Positions 1-8,453 of a stretch of DNA of 64,000 bases are shown here, piece after piece. The stretch covers positions 62,001 through 126,000 of the forward strand of contig JAFVWY010000002.1 in the NCBI GenBank assembly GCA_017501465.1, given 5' to 3'. The DNA is from Bacilli bacterium. Lineage in GTDB: Bacteria > Bacillota_I > Bacilli_A > ML615J-28 > CAG-313. The notes under the pieces are model-generated. The model searched no databases, was not told the DNA's origin, and was given only the letters and a program-made list of their open reading frames with translations. The position numbers and the translations under genes are program-made. Each line of letters starts with the position of its first letter. The stretch's first letter is position 1.

Positions 1-2
1 AT

Positions 3-842
3 ATTAATACTGGTTTCACTATGTTGAGTGAACCATTAAATTATGTACCGACAACAGGGGAATCTTACTATATTTATTCAGAGCCAAATTATAATTTAAA
101 TGGTATTAATATAGAAACAAATGTTCCATATAGTGGCGTTAATACTGCGGCTATTGGAGATAACCACTTAGTTTATTATAAAAACACTGGTTTGGCAACA
201 TATCCAACAGATTTTCAATTGACAATGCAATTTTTACTTGATGATAACTTTTTCTATGGAGACAACAATGTTTATCAAGATATGGCTTTAATTGCAAGAT
301 ATGAGGGGAATGATGCCCTTGGATTAGAAGACTTAATGATTTTTGCTAAAGATTATAATTTTTATGCAATAACTCCAAGTGAAAGTAGTGGTTCATTAGT
401 TGGTGGAACAATAACTGGAGTAGAACCAGATGGTTCTGCTATTTATGTAAGCACCGGCTATACAATTGATATTACAAAACAAAAATTTGTATGTTTAACT
501 GAGCAGGAATATATAGCGTATATTATTTCTTATGATTCTTTAACAAATAAATTAACATTAGAAAAAAATATACCTAATGAATATATTCCAGATGTAGGAG
601 ATACATTCTTTTTATATGATACGATAACAGCGTCTTATTATGATGCTCCAAATAATGTTTTTTGTTTACAGGCAACAAATTTCATAAGTCCATATGCAGA
701 TTATGTATGGACAGATTCTAGTAACTGGAATGACGCTTATTATTGGCTTGAAGGCGGAACTCCAATTGGTAGAGCAACTGAGAACTGGTGGAAATTACAA
801 ATTACACCTAGTGGAATGATTATAGCGAGAGGAGGAGTATAA
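3..842 (+). CDS. Tail/baseplate structural protein, 5' end cut by window
   Basis: The frame is already open at base 3, reading INTGFT before the first ATG at 21, and no ribosome site precedes that ATG, so the gene very probably starts outside the window. The visible part (about 279 residues) is rich in Tyr, Asn, Thr and Ser with short beta-type segments, as in phage tail proteins, and it opens a tightly packed run of tail genes. I recognise no family; the structural role is inferred from the neighbours. Confidence 0.6.
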   Translation: MNTGFTMLSEPLNYVPTTGESYYIYSEPNYNLNGINIETNVPYSGVNTAAIGDNHLVYYKNTGLATYPTDFQLTMQFLLDDNFFYGDNNVYQDMALIARYEGNDALGLEDLMIFAKDYNFYAITPSESSGSLVGGTITGVEPDGSAIYVSTGYTIDITKQKFVCLTEQEYIAYIISYDSLTNKLTLEKNIPNEYIPDVGDTFFLYDTITASYYDAPNNVFCLQATNFISPYADYVWTDSSNWNDAYYWLEGGTPIGRATENWWKLQITPSGMIIARGGV

Positions 843-843
843 T

Positions 844-1680
844 ATGGGAGTATTACAAAAAGTCACTTTTTATAGTCACGTTAATTTAGATTTTGCGCAT
901 TTAGAAAAAGAAGAGCTTGGACAAAATTCTAATATTTTTGTTGATGCTTATAAGCCTGTTGCAAACAATTATACTCGTTCTTTGGTTAGTTTTGAAAATG
1001 GCGTAAATTCTCAAAGTGTATCAGATGATGCTTTGGGTTATACCTTTTCAATATATAGATTAGATGAAGATGGAACTACTTTGATTCCTATTTCTTCTAA
1101 AAATAACGATAAACTATCTATTGTAGATTATAATGTTAGAAATCAAAAAAAATATCAATATTACATTTTCAAAGAAGATTCAACATCTATTTCTAAAGCA
1201 TTATTATCCAATGAAATAACAACTTGTTGGTGGGATTATTCTATTAGTGGATTAACATTGGAAGATGTTGCAACAAATACTTATAAAATTAATCCTAATG
1301 ATGTTTGGTTATTTGGGTCAAATGTTGAAAGTGATAGCACATCACAAAATTTTGCAAAGACAACATATCAAAATTTAACTAAATATCCACAAATATCAAC
1401 TGGAAAATCAAATTATGCTAGCGGTTCGTTTTCTGCATTAATAGGAAAAGTCGAAAATAATGATTATAAGGAAGATGTTTTATTATTAGATAAGTGGAAT
1501 GAATTTTGTTCAAATAATCAACTTAAATTGTTCAAAGATAGAAAAGGGCACAAATATATTGTTGATGTGACAACATCCAGCAACAATACTCTTGATGAAA
1601 CAAGGCAGCAAGCTACTGTTGTAACAGTCGGATGGACTCAAATAGATAATGCTGATGAATATATTATTATAGGTGATTAA
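844..1680 (+). CDS. Tail protein, baseplate region
   Basis: 278 residues; the ATG follows GAGGAGT and starts one base after the previous stop, so translation is probably coupled. The N-terminal half looks like a beta-sandwich. The C-terminal half (about residues 150-275, from WLFGSNVESD to the VVTVGWTQI stretch) has the pattern of domains in tail-tip proteins of Gram-positive phages. No catalytic motif. Function is inferred from position between two other tail proteins. Confidence 0.55.
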   Translation: MGVLQKVTFYSHVNLDFAHLEKEELGQNSNIFVDAYKPVANNYTRSLVSFENGVNSQSVSDDALGYTFSIYRLDEDGTTLIPISSKNNDKLSIVDYNVRNQKKYQYYIFKEDSTSISKALLSNEITTCWWDYSISGLTLEDVATNTYKINPNDVWLFGSNVESDSTSQNFAKTTYQNLTKYPQISTGKSNYASGSFSALIGKVENNDYKEDVLLLDKWNEFCSNNQLKLFKDRKGHKYIVDVTTSSNNTLDETRQQATVVTVGWTQIDNADEYIIIGD

Positions 1681-1682
1681 TT

Positions 1683-3026
1683 ATGCATAATAGTATGTAT
1701 CAAATTCAAGCATTAGCGGATATTGCTAATGAATATTTAAAAACAATATATGGGGAATTTCTAATTGTTAATAATTCAAATATGTATAATTTTGATATGA
1801 TACAAACGATTTTGAGAAAAGGAAAATATACTTCAAGATATCGTTTATTTTTATTATATCCAGATGAAAAAATTAATTATGAAATTCCTCAATCCGATAT
1901 TATCAATGATGCTGGCAATTATACTGAAAATTATCAAAACGGGCAAAGAAGAAACGCAAACATTTCATTAGTTAATATTAATGGGCAATATACTCCTAAT
2001 ATTAATTCTATTTGGATTTATGATAAATTTAGATTGGATGTTGGTGTCGAATATAATGATGAAGTATTTTGGTTCCCACGTGGAATTTACATAATGGGAA
2101 ACCCAAGTGTTCAACACAATGATTCCGATAAACAAATATCTTTATCTTTGGTTGATAAATTTGCTTTATTAGAAGGTCATATGGGAACTCTTGAAACAAC
2201 ATATGAAATACCAGAAGGAACAGATATCGAAAGTGCTATAAAGGCAATTTTAACTATAGATTCTGGGAGTGGATATGCATTAGATTTAAAGCCAATTATT
2301 TATGACCATAGCTTTAAAGGTAGAAGAACGCCATATACAATCAGAAAAGATGCAGGTTCTAACTTTGGAGAAATTATATTAGAATTAGCCAGTATCTTGG
2401 GTGCTGAATGTTTTTATAATGATATTGGCAATTTATGTTTTATTCCAATCAATGAAACCGTAGTTGATGAAAACAAACCAATTATTTGGGATTTTAGTGA
2501 TGAACAAAAAGAATTTATATCATCTAATTCAAATTATGATTTTGAAAATGTGATAAATGAAGTTGATGTTGTTGGAGATAATATTAATAATAAAATTGTT
2601 TCAGCTGTTGCTAGAAATGAAGACCCTGAATCTCCAATATGTATACAAAGAATTGGAAGAAGGGTTAAATACTTGAATGATGCGGCGATATATAGCGATG
2701 AATTGGCACAGGATAGAGCCAATTATGAACTAAGATGTTGTAGAATTTTAGGAACAAAAATATCAATATCAACAACATTTAATCCTTTATTATTTGTAGA
2801 CAATATTATTACGATTGAAGATAGTTATTATAAGTATAAAAGAGAAAAATTTTTAATACAATCAATATCTTATTCTCTTGGTAGTAGCAATCAAATGACT
2901 ATTACTTGTTCTGCATTATCCAATCTTAATACTTCAGATGAAGAAACTAAGAGTTATTTGGCTGATAATGCTCATAATTTCATAACAACAGTATATCAAG
3001 ATTTTCTTGTTGTTACTAGAAGATAG
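1683..3026 (+). CDS. Baseplate hub / tail-associated protein
   Basis: 447 residues. The stretch from about residue 60 (YRLFLLYPDEKINYEIPQSD) through NGQYTPNINSIWIYDKFRLD and the WFPRGIYIMG segment resembles hub-type (gp27/Tal-like) domains that carry the central spike in Gram-positive phage tails. It is followed at once by a small OB-fold-like gene, the usual order of hub then spike. No signal peptide or enzymatic motif. The family assignment is by pattern and is moderately sure. Confidence 0.55.
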   Translation: MHNSMYQIQALADIANEYLKTIYGEFLIVNNSNMYNFDMIQTILRKGKYTSRYRLFLLYPDEKINYEIPQSDIINDAGNYTENYQNGQRRNANISLVNINGQYTPNINSIWIYDKFRLDVGVEYNDEVFWFPRGIYIMGNPSVQHNDSDKQISLSLVDKFALLEGHMGTLETTYEIPEGTDIESAIKAILTIDSGSGYALDLKPIIYDHSFKGRRTPYTIRKDAGSNFGEIILELASILGAECFYNDIGNLCFIPINETVVDENKPIIWDFSDEQKEFISSNSNYDFENVINEVDVVGDNINNKIVSAVARNEDPESPICIQRIGRRVKYLNDAAIYSDELAQDRANYELRCCRILGTKISISTTFNPLLFVDNIITIEDSYYKYKREKFLIQSISYSLGSSNQMTITCSALSNLNTSDEETKSYLADNAHNFITTVYQDFLVVTRR

Positions 3027-3037
3027 GAGGAGATTAT

Positions 3038-3322
3038 ATGGATTTTGATTTAAATTATTTAGCACAATATAAAAGTGTTATAGAAGAAATTGTAAGAGCC
3101 GAATTAAAAAAGCAAAAAATACCAACATTTATTTCGGCAATAGTACATAGTGTTAACCAAGATGGCACTGTCAATGTATATCTTCCTCCTAATAAAGATA
3201 ATATAGTTACTAAATTATTAAATAAAAGCGGAGAGATATTAGAGTCTAATGATAGTGTTGAGATAATGGCTAAAGGCGGTAATTTATCAAATGCCTGGGT
3301 AATGGTTAAACACGGAAATTAA
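3038..3322 (+). CDS. Small OB-fold-like baseplate/spike protein
   Basis: 94 residues behind a strong AGGAGG site. A short N-terminal helix (to about residue 33) precedes a region with the alternating pattern of a small beta-barrel: FISAIVHSVNQDGTVNVYLP, then a turn and the end LSNAWVMVKHGN. This resembles the OB domain of baseplate V/gp5-like spike proteins, and its place after the hub gene fits. Homology is inferred, not proven. Confidence 0.45.
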   Translation: MDFDLNYLAQYKSVIEEIVRAELKKQKIPTFISAIVHSVNQDGTVNVYLPPNKDNIVTKLLNKSGEILESNDSVEIMAKGGNLSNAWVMVKHGN

Positions 3323-3345
3323 TAAAATGAAAGGATGTGAAAAGT

Positions 3346-4002
3346 ATGGCTCAACAAACAATAAATAACTTGGAATCTGCTGCTACAGTAAGAAGTAAAC
3401 TTAATAGTAACTTTACAGATTTATATAACAATAAATGTGCTACTTCTCACGCTTCAGTTAATACTACTTATGGTGTTGCCACTGGTTCGGTTTATGGACA
3501 CGTTAAAGTTACGGCCGCAAATGGTTTAACTTTAAATAGTGGTACTATTAGTATGAATGCTGCAAGTACAAGTCAAATTGGTACTGTGCAGTTAAACGAT
3601 ACTTTGACTTCTACGTCTACTACACAAGCATTAACTGCCAAGCAAGGTAAATTACTTAATGATAGTATTTCAAGTTTATCTAGTGGTAAAGCACCAACAA
3701 ATCACGCTTCTTCGGCTACTACTTATGGTGTTGCCACAACATCAGCATATGGTCATATTAAAGTAACTACCGGTAATGGTTTAGCATTATCCAGTGGAAC
3801 ACTATCTATGACTGCTGCGAGTACAAGTGCTGCTGGAGCAGTACAATTAAATAATACATTGACATCTACTTCAACAACTCAAGCCTTAACTGCCGCACAA
3901 GGTAAAGAATTATATGATAATAAAGCACGAGCTTATTATGGTAGTAGCGCGCCAAGTAGTAGTACAGGCAAAAATGGGGATATATATTTCTTAATATCAT
4001 AG
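3346..4002 (+). CDS. Repetitive tail-fibre protein
   Basis: 218 residues. The ATG at 3346 lies 10 bases after AAAGGA; an in-frame GTG nine bases earlier is too close to it. Two imperfect copies of a roughly 70-residue module (SVNTTYGVATGSVYGHVKVT... and SSATTYGVATTSAYGHIKVT...) each end with LTSTSTTQALTA-QGK, the low-complexity pattern of trimeric fibre shafts. The C-terminal GSSAPSSSTGKNGDIYF segment recurs in many phage fibre-associated proteins. Confidence 0.75.
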   Translation: MAQQTINNLESAATVRSKLNSNFTDLYNNKCATSHASVNTTYGVATGSVYGHVKVTAANGLTLNSGTISMNAASTSQIGTVQLNDTLTSTSTTQALTAKQGKLLNDSISSLSSGKAPTNHASSATTYGVATTSAYGHIKVTTGNGLALSSGTLSMTAASTSAAGAVQLNNTLTSTSTTQALTAAQGKELYDNKARAYYGSSAPSSSTGKNGDIYFLIS

Positions 4003-4018
4003 GGAGGTGAAATAAAAA

Positions 4019-4765
4019 ATGGCTAGTATATCAGAATATTCTTTAACAAATACCGGAGCAGAAGTTCAACAAGCAATTACTGATGCATTAACAAATTTAC
4101 CTTATTTAATTAATCAAAAAGTTAGTGTAACAGACGTTTTAACAAAGACAAATACGACTGCCTATACTCCAACATCAGCATATCATCCAGCAACAAAAGC
4201 ATACGCAGATAGTTTAAGACCAGAAATCACTGTTGGTACTACAACTACTGGAGCCGCTGGAACAAATGCAAGTGTTGTTAATAGTGGAACTAACACAAAC
4301 GCTATTTTAGATTTCACTATTCCACAAGGAGTTAGAGGTTATAATGTAGGTTCTGTTTCAAGAACATCAGGAACTGGTGCTCCTGGGACTACGGATACAT
4401 ACACAATGTATTTAAATGACCCTGGTACAACATCAATAGGAACATTTACTGTATATAATGGTACTGATGCTTCTATATCAGTAGGGTTAAACAATATAAC
4501 AGATAGTTCATTAACAATTACAGGAAGTCCACTTACAAGTAGTGGAACAATTAATATAAAACACTCAAATTCAATTACTGCACAAACAACTCAAGCAGTA
4601 TATCCAATTAAAATAGATAGATGCGGACACATTACAAGTTATGGTAATGCTGTGTCTATTGGAGATATGTTTAAAAATGTATATGACGCAAATAATAATA
4701 ATATAGTTGATAGAGCAGAACATTTAGATAATGGCTCAGACCAATTATATTTTGACATTTCATAA
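4019..4765 (+). CDS. Tail-fibre protein
   Basis: 248 residues behind GGGAGGTG. The middle part (TTTTGAAGTNASVVNSGTNT, then AILDFTIPQGVRG) has the phage-fibre signature that usually precedes collagen-like or knob segments. The C-terminal part (IKHSNSITAQTTQAVYPIKID) is a glycine- and threonine-rich beta domain like those of receptor-contacting fibres. It follows another fibre gene and precedes an Fn3-containing one. Confidence 0.65.
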   Translation: MASISEYSLTNTGAEVQQAITDALTNLPYLINQKVSVTDVLTKTNTTAYTPTSAYHPATKAYADSLRPEITVGTTTTGAAGTNASVVNSGTNTNAILDFTIPQGVRGYNVGSVSRTSGTGAPGTTDTYTMYLNDPGTTSIGTFTVYNGTDASISVGLNNITDSSLTITGSPLTSSGTINIKHSNSITAQTTQAVYPIKIDRCGHITSYGNAVSIGDMFKNVYDANNNNIVDRAEHLDNGSDQLYFDIS

Positions 4766-4782
4766 GAAAGGAGAAATAATTA

Positions 4783-5844
4783 ATGGCTTATGTAACAAGC
4801 GCTTCTTATGGTGGTCGTTATCTAAAATTGGAATGTTGGGAAAATGCAACTGACGTAGTTCAAAATTATTCTCAAGTAGGTGCTACATTATCATCAATCG
4901 GTGGTAGCGTTGCTTATTACTCAATATATAACTGGGGAGGAGATGTTAATGGTAATCGACTATGGGGTATATCTACAACATATTGGAATAGTTATGCTTT
5001 CCCAGCAGCTACTGGTAGTGATACTAAATATATAACTGTATATCATAATGCGGATGGCTCAGTTGGTAATGTGGGATTTACCTTATATGGAAAAGTATAT
5101 TATGGTGGAACAGCATCTTTTGATGGGGCATTAGGATTATCACAATTTAATCGTGGAACGACAGTTTATCAATCATTAAATAGTAAAACGCCAACATCAA
5201 TAACAATGAACTGGTCTACAACTAACACCGCTGATTATGTTTGGTATTCTATAAATAATGGTTCTAGTTGGACTGGTGTTTGGAGTGGTTCTGCTTCAAG
5301 TGGAACTTATACAATTAGTGGGTTAAGTCCTAATACATCATATAATATTAAAACTAGAGCAAAACGTAAAGATACACAAAGAGATGGTAATTATAGTGGA
5401 ACAACCGCTATATCAACATATCAATCATATAGTACTGTTACATCTGTAACTACAGGTAATTTAATGCCATTTACGATGACGGCATATTGTACTTCAAGTA
5501 ATGCTGGTAATACAGATTCTTATGAATATTCATTATGCGATTCTAATTTATCAGTGTTGCAGACATATACGACTAATTTAACATATTATAATTTTACTGG
5601 ATTAAATGAAGAAACAACATATTATATTAGATGTAGAGTTAAATCTACCGATTCACAAGTATGGTCAGGATATTCATATAGTTCAGCATTTACAACTCCA
5701 GCAGACCAATCTAAAGGATATATTAAAATAAATGGAACTTGGACATTAGGGAAAGTTTATCATAAAGAAAATGGTGTTTGGGTTAAGGCAAAGAAAACAT
5801 ATTTAAAATATGGAGACTCTTGGCATATTTCAAAGAATCCATAG
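4783..5844 (+). CDS. Tail protein with fibronectin-III-like domains
   Basis: 353 residues. The N-terminal about 130 residues form a Tyr/Gly-rich domain like those of phage minor structural (DUF859-type) proteins. Two Fn3-like modules follow (about residues 140-225 and 226-305), recognisable by TYTISGLSPNTSYNIKTRA and YYNFTGLNEETTYYIRCRVK. A short carbohydrate-binding-like tail ends at GDSWHISKNP. Likely displayed on the virion for adhesion; no enzymatic motif. Confidence 0.65.
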   Translation: MAYVTSASYGGRYLKLECWENATDVVQNYSQVGATLSSIGGSVAYYSIYNWGGDVNGNRLWGISTTYWNSYAFPAATGSDTKYITVYHNADGSVGNVGFTLYGKVYYGGTASFDGALGLSQFNRGTTVYQSLNSKTPTSITMNWSTTNTADYVWYSINNGSSWTGVWSGSASSGTYTISGLSPNTSYNIKTRAKRKDTQRDGNYSGTTAISTYQSYSTVTSVTTGNLMPFTMTAYCTSSNAGNTDSYEYSLCDSNLSVLQTYTTNLTYYNFTGLNEETTYYIRCRVKSTDSQVWSGYSYSSAFTTPADQSKGYIKINGTWTLGKVYHKENGVWVKAKKTYLKYGDSWHISKNP

Positions 5845-5858
5845 AAAGGAGGAATAAA

Positions 5859-6182
5859 ATGATAGATAAATTACGTAGAGATATTTATGTATATCAAGGA
5901 ACAAATTGTGATTTTACTTTTGATATTAATGTATCAGGAGAAAGATATAATTTAGAGCAAGAAGATAAATTAATTTTAACTGTATTAGATTATCGCGATA
6001 ATAATAGTGTTGTTATCACTAAAGAAGTGACTGGCTCTAATTCTATTGCTTTTGTACCAAGTGATTATGAAGACTTAGATATTGGGTATTATACATATAA
6101 TGTTAAATTAACACAAAATGCCACAGGATTTATTTATGAAGTAGTTTCTCCTAGTACTTTTTGGATAAAAGCAGGTGAATAA
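5859..6182 (+). CDS. Baseplate upper protein-like N-terminal domain protein
   Basis: 107 residues. The start at 5859 is set by AAAGGAGG eight bases upstream; an earlier in-frame ATG inside the previous gene has no such site. The layout (LRRDIYVYQGTNCDFTFDIN, then YNLEQEDKLILTVLD, ending FWIKAGE) resembles the N-terminal domain of BppU-type baseplate or fibre-anchoring proteins. It may dock the following DGR-varied protein on the tail. Assignment by pattern only. Confidence 0.45.
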   Translation: MIDKLRRDIYVYQGTNCDFTFDINVSGERYNLEQEDKLILTVLDYRDNNSVVITKEVTGSNSIAFVPSDYEDLDIGYYTYNVKLTQNATGFIYEVVSPSTFWIKAGE

Positions 6183-6184
6183 TT

Positions 6185-6325
6185 ATGGATGAAAGAACAA
6201 TGTGGTATGATATGGGAAAAACTGATAAGGTAAAAAGCCCGATAAATACTGGCGTAACAAATATCAGTGTAGGAATAGAATTTGAAGTGGAAGTAAGTGG
6301 AAATACAATTAATGAGAATGAATAA
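6185..6325 (+). CDS. Small hypothetical virion-region protein
   Basis: 46 residues, ATG two bases after the previous stop, strongly charged N-terminus (MDERTMWYDMGKTDKVK) and a short beta-like C-terminus. It sits between the baseplate-like gene and the DGR target in the same direction and the same tight packing, which is the main reason to accept it. No known family. Confidence 0.45.
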   Translation: MDERTMWYDMGKTDKVKSPINTGVTNISVGIEFEVEVSGNTINENE

Positions 6326-6346
6326 TGAAGAAAGGAGAAAAATTTT

Positions 6347-7957
6347 ATGTCAAAAGTAAAATTTTATAGTGATTCGGCTAAAACTAATCAGGTATATCCT
6401 GAAATTGATTTGGGTGAAAATCTTGAATTAGGTTTAGAGAATTATTTTGCAATTACTGCTGACGATGGAATATATGGTCTTGAATTTGACCTTTGGAACA
6501 CATCACATACTTCAGCAGGAACAAAAACCGGGAAGAATGCTGGTCAAACAATAACACCAGGAACAAATACTGTTTATGAAACAAGTTCATATGGTGCTGC
6601 ATTCGATTCATATGATTGTAATGCTTTTGTTGATAGTGACGGCGTTCAACATATTACATATTTAAAAGGTATGCCTGAATATGGTGATACTGAAGACACA
6701 ATTAAAACTTATACATATAATGGAACAACTTATTTACAAGATGTTTTTGTTATAAAAAGAACTTATTATGAAAAATGGTACAATAATGGTACTAAACAAT
6801 ATTACGAAAGAAGTTATATTCCTAGAGATGGATTTACTCCAGTTGCTCACGCAATTAGAAAAGATGGAACTGTTAGTCCTTGGTTCTTGACTGCTAAATA
6901 TGTAGCAGGATTAGATAGTCAAGGAAGAAGACGTTCATTAAAAGGATTAAAACCAGCAAGAAATAATTCATATAATAATGAGGTAACTAACTATCATAAT
7001 AGAGGAACTTATTATACTGGTGGATTAACAAGTGAATATAAAGATTTCTTAACTACTTTCTGGTTAAAATATGGAACTAGAAATACACAATCAGTTATGG
7101 CTGGATGTACAAGTTATAACTATCAATATGCTTTAGCTGCCGCTGAAAGTGATGTTAAGAGAGTTAAAATCACGACAGCGCAAGCTGCTAATTTAGTTGT
7201 TGGAAGTTCTGTATCTATTGGTAATGCAGGAAGTTCAACAAATCACGATAGAGGACAAGCACATATGCATAATATTGCTGATAGTGTAGTTATTACATCC
7301 ATTGTAGAAGATGAAGAGGATAATACATATTCTTATGTTTATGTTGATGTTGATGATGCTTTCTCAATTACAGAACCAACAACAACTTATATCAGTACAA
7401 TGCATTGGCAATCTGGATTTAGTGATAATGTATTAGGTAGAGATGGATGTCCAGGAAATTTAACTAATGGTAAATTCCCTATGGTATTAGATGGAATTGA
7501 AATGATGGTTGGTGGATATGAAGTTGCTGGAAATGCAATTATGGACATCGTAAGTTCAACAGGACAAAGAGAAGTTTATGTAACTAATGACTCTACTAAA
7601 TTAACAACTACTGTAGCAACTATTAAATCAACTTATAATAAATCAAGTTATTCAATGCAACCAACTACATTAAATGCTTGGAATTATATCACTGCAATGC
7701 AACTTGATTTAGCTAATGGTGTTGCTATACCTACTGAAGCTGGAGCATCACAATCTGGTTCAAGTGTAGGATATGCAGATGGATTATATGTAGATGCTGG
7801 AACAAGTGGACAAAGAGAGTTCCTTCTTCTTGGCTCTCTGGATGCTGGTGCGAATGCTGGTCTTTCTTGCTTGTATGCTGGCATTGGCTTGTCGACTGCG
7901 GGCTGGCTTTGCCTTGCGCGCCTTTCTATAAATGCAACAGGTGGCACTTTAGCGTAA
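6347..7957 (+). CDS. DGR-diversified receptor-binding-type protein
   Basis: 536 residues behind AAAGGAG. The C-terminal part, roughly from residue 360 (MHWQSGFSDNVLGRDGCPGN) to the end, has the layout of a C-type-lectin/formylglycine-synthase-like fold as in the Bordetella phage Mtd target. The variable repeat at 7820-7929 lies near its C-terminus (after GTSGQRE). Compared with the template, 23 of 30 adenines differ and no other base does. It follows fibre and baseplate genes, so it is most likely the host-recognition protein. The far N-terminus is probably the tail-docking part. Confidence 0.85.
   Translation: MSKVKFYSDSAKTNQVYPEIDLGENLELGLENYFAITADDGIYGLEFDLWNTSHTSAGTKTGKNAGQTITPGTNTVYETSSYGAAFDSYDCNAFVDSDGVQHITYLKGMPEYGDTEDTIKTYTYNGTTYLQDVFVIKRTYYEKWYNNGTKQYYERSYIPRDGFTPVAHAIRKDGTVSPWFLTAKYVAGLDSQGRRRSLKGLKPARNNSYNNEVTNYHNRGTYYTGGLTSEYKDFLTTFWLKYGTRNTQSVMAGCTSYNYQYALAAAESDVKRVKITTAQAANLVVGSSVSIGNAGSSTNHDRGQAHMHNIADSVVITSIVEDEEDNTYSYVYVDVDDAFSITEPTTTYISTMHWQSGFSDNVLGRDGCPGNLTNGKFPMVLDGIEMMVGGYEVAGNAIMDIVSSTGQREVYVTNDSTKLTTTVATIKSTYNKSSYSMQPTTLNAWNYITAMQLDLANGVAIPTEAGASQSGSSVGYADGLYVDAGTSGQREFLLLGSLDAGANAGLSCLYAGIGLSTAGWLCLARLSINATGGTLA
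7820..7929 (+). repeat. DGR variable repeat (VR)
   Basis: 110 bases near the 3' end of the target gene, aligned without gaps to the template at 8089-8198. All 23 differences fall at template A positions (A to G, C or T); all 80 non-A positions are identical. Altered codons are mostly AAT/AAC/ACG/TAC in the template, which spreads amino-acid choice without making stops. An A-free GC-rich tract (CTTGCGCGC) near the 3' end is a candidate initiation-of-homing site. Confidence 0.95.
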
Positions 7958-7978
7958 CATAACTCCTATAGGGGTGAA

Positions 7979-8011
7979 TTGGCTGTAAAGCCAAGAGGGG
8001 ATTATCCCCTC
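7979..8011 (+). promoter_or_regulatory. Tandem hairpins downstream of the variable repeat
   Basis: Two adjacent perfect hairpins follow the target gene: TTGGCT-GTAA-AGCCAA (7979-7994, GNRA-type loop) and GAGGGGA-TTA-TCCCCTC (7995-8011). DGRs often need an inverted repeat just 3' of the VR for homing, and a GNRA-like loop is typical of it. No T-run follows, so a transcription terminator is unlikely. Confidence 0.6.
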
Positions 8012-8030
8012 GCAAAATAAATTTGGTGTC

Positions 8031-8053
8031 AAGACCGTGCTGATAAAGGTCTT
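8031..8053 (+). other. Hairpin upstream of the DGR template
   Basis: Stem AAGACC / GGTCTT with an 11-base loop, 35 bases before the template repeat. It may be the 5' boundary structure of the template RNA or a weak terminator (it is followed by TTTCAC). Too little is visible to decide. Confidence 0.35.
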
Positions 8054-8067
8054 TTCACATATATAAG

Positions 8068-8279
8068 GATGTTGAGCCAGCTGGGTCTTTCCTTCTTCTT
8101 GGCAATCTGAATAATGGTACGAATGCTGGTCTTTCTTACTTGAATGCTAACAATGGCTTGTCGAATACGAACTGGAATTACCTTGCGCGCAAATCAAAGC
8201 AACCTAAAAAAATAAATAACTAGCTACATACTTATCTTTTTAAAAAAAATATAAAGTATCTGTCATTTGGCTCAACATC
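8068..8279 (+). ncRNA. DGR template RNA closed by a 12-bp inverted repeat
   Basis: The template lies inside a perfect 12-base inverted repeat: GATGTTGAGCCA at 8068-8079 and TGGCTCAACATC at 8268-8279, extendable by one G-U pair. In RNA this stem would join the two flanks of the template. DGR reverse transcriptases need template flanks, including the spacer toward the RT gene, for priming, so the stem is a plausible part of the functional template RNA. The exact transcript ends are not visible. Confidence 0.65.
8089..8198 (+). repeat. DGR template repeat (TR)
   Basis: 110-base non-coding copy of the VR containing 30 adenines, many in AAY triplets when read in the VR frame. It is the information source: the reverse transcriptase copies it with errors at A, and the cDNA replaces the VR. 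It lies 131 bases after the target gene and 255 bases before the RT start, the usual order. Confidence 0.95.
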
Positions 8280-8280
8280 G

Positions 8281-8453
8281 CACCTAAGAAGGGCATAAAC
8301 GAAAGTTTATCTTTAGTCTTGGTTAGGCTAGAAGTTTAAAGCTGAAAGGAAAGGGTCTAGTAGAACACCTTCCACTAAGAAAGAAAAAATCAATGCAAAC
8401 AATCCACATACGTGTGTCAGAACGACCTTGACGCTTTGAAAGGAATAAGATAT
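8281..8453 (+). ncRNA. Structured spacer between DGR template and RT gene
   Basis: No open frame of note. It contains a perfect hairpin with a GAAA tetraloop (ATAAAC-GAAA-GTTTAT, 8295-8310) and a second imperfect stem (GGAAAGGGT with ACACCTTCC). In known DGRs the TR-RT spacer RNA folds and is required for cDNA priming, so this stretch is probably the 3' part of the template RNA and the RT leader. Confidence 0.45.

Noticed and set aside
7684-7947. Minus-strand open frame opposite the DGR variable repeat
   Set aside because: It exists because A-free GC-rich VR sequence leaves few stops on the other strand; there is no ribosome site or codon pattern of its own.
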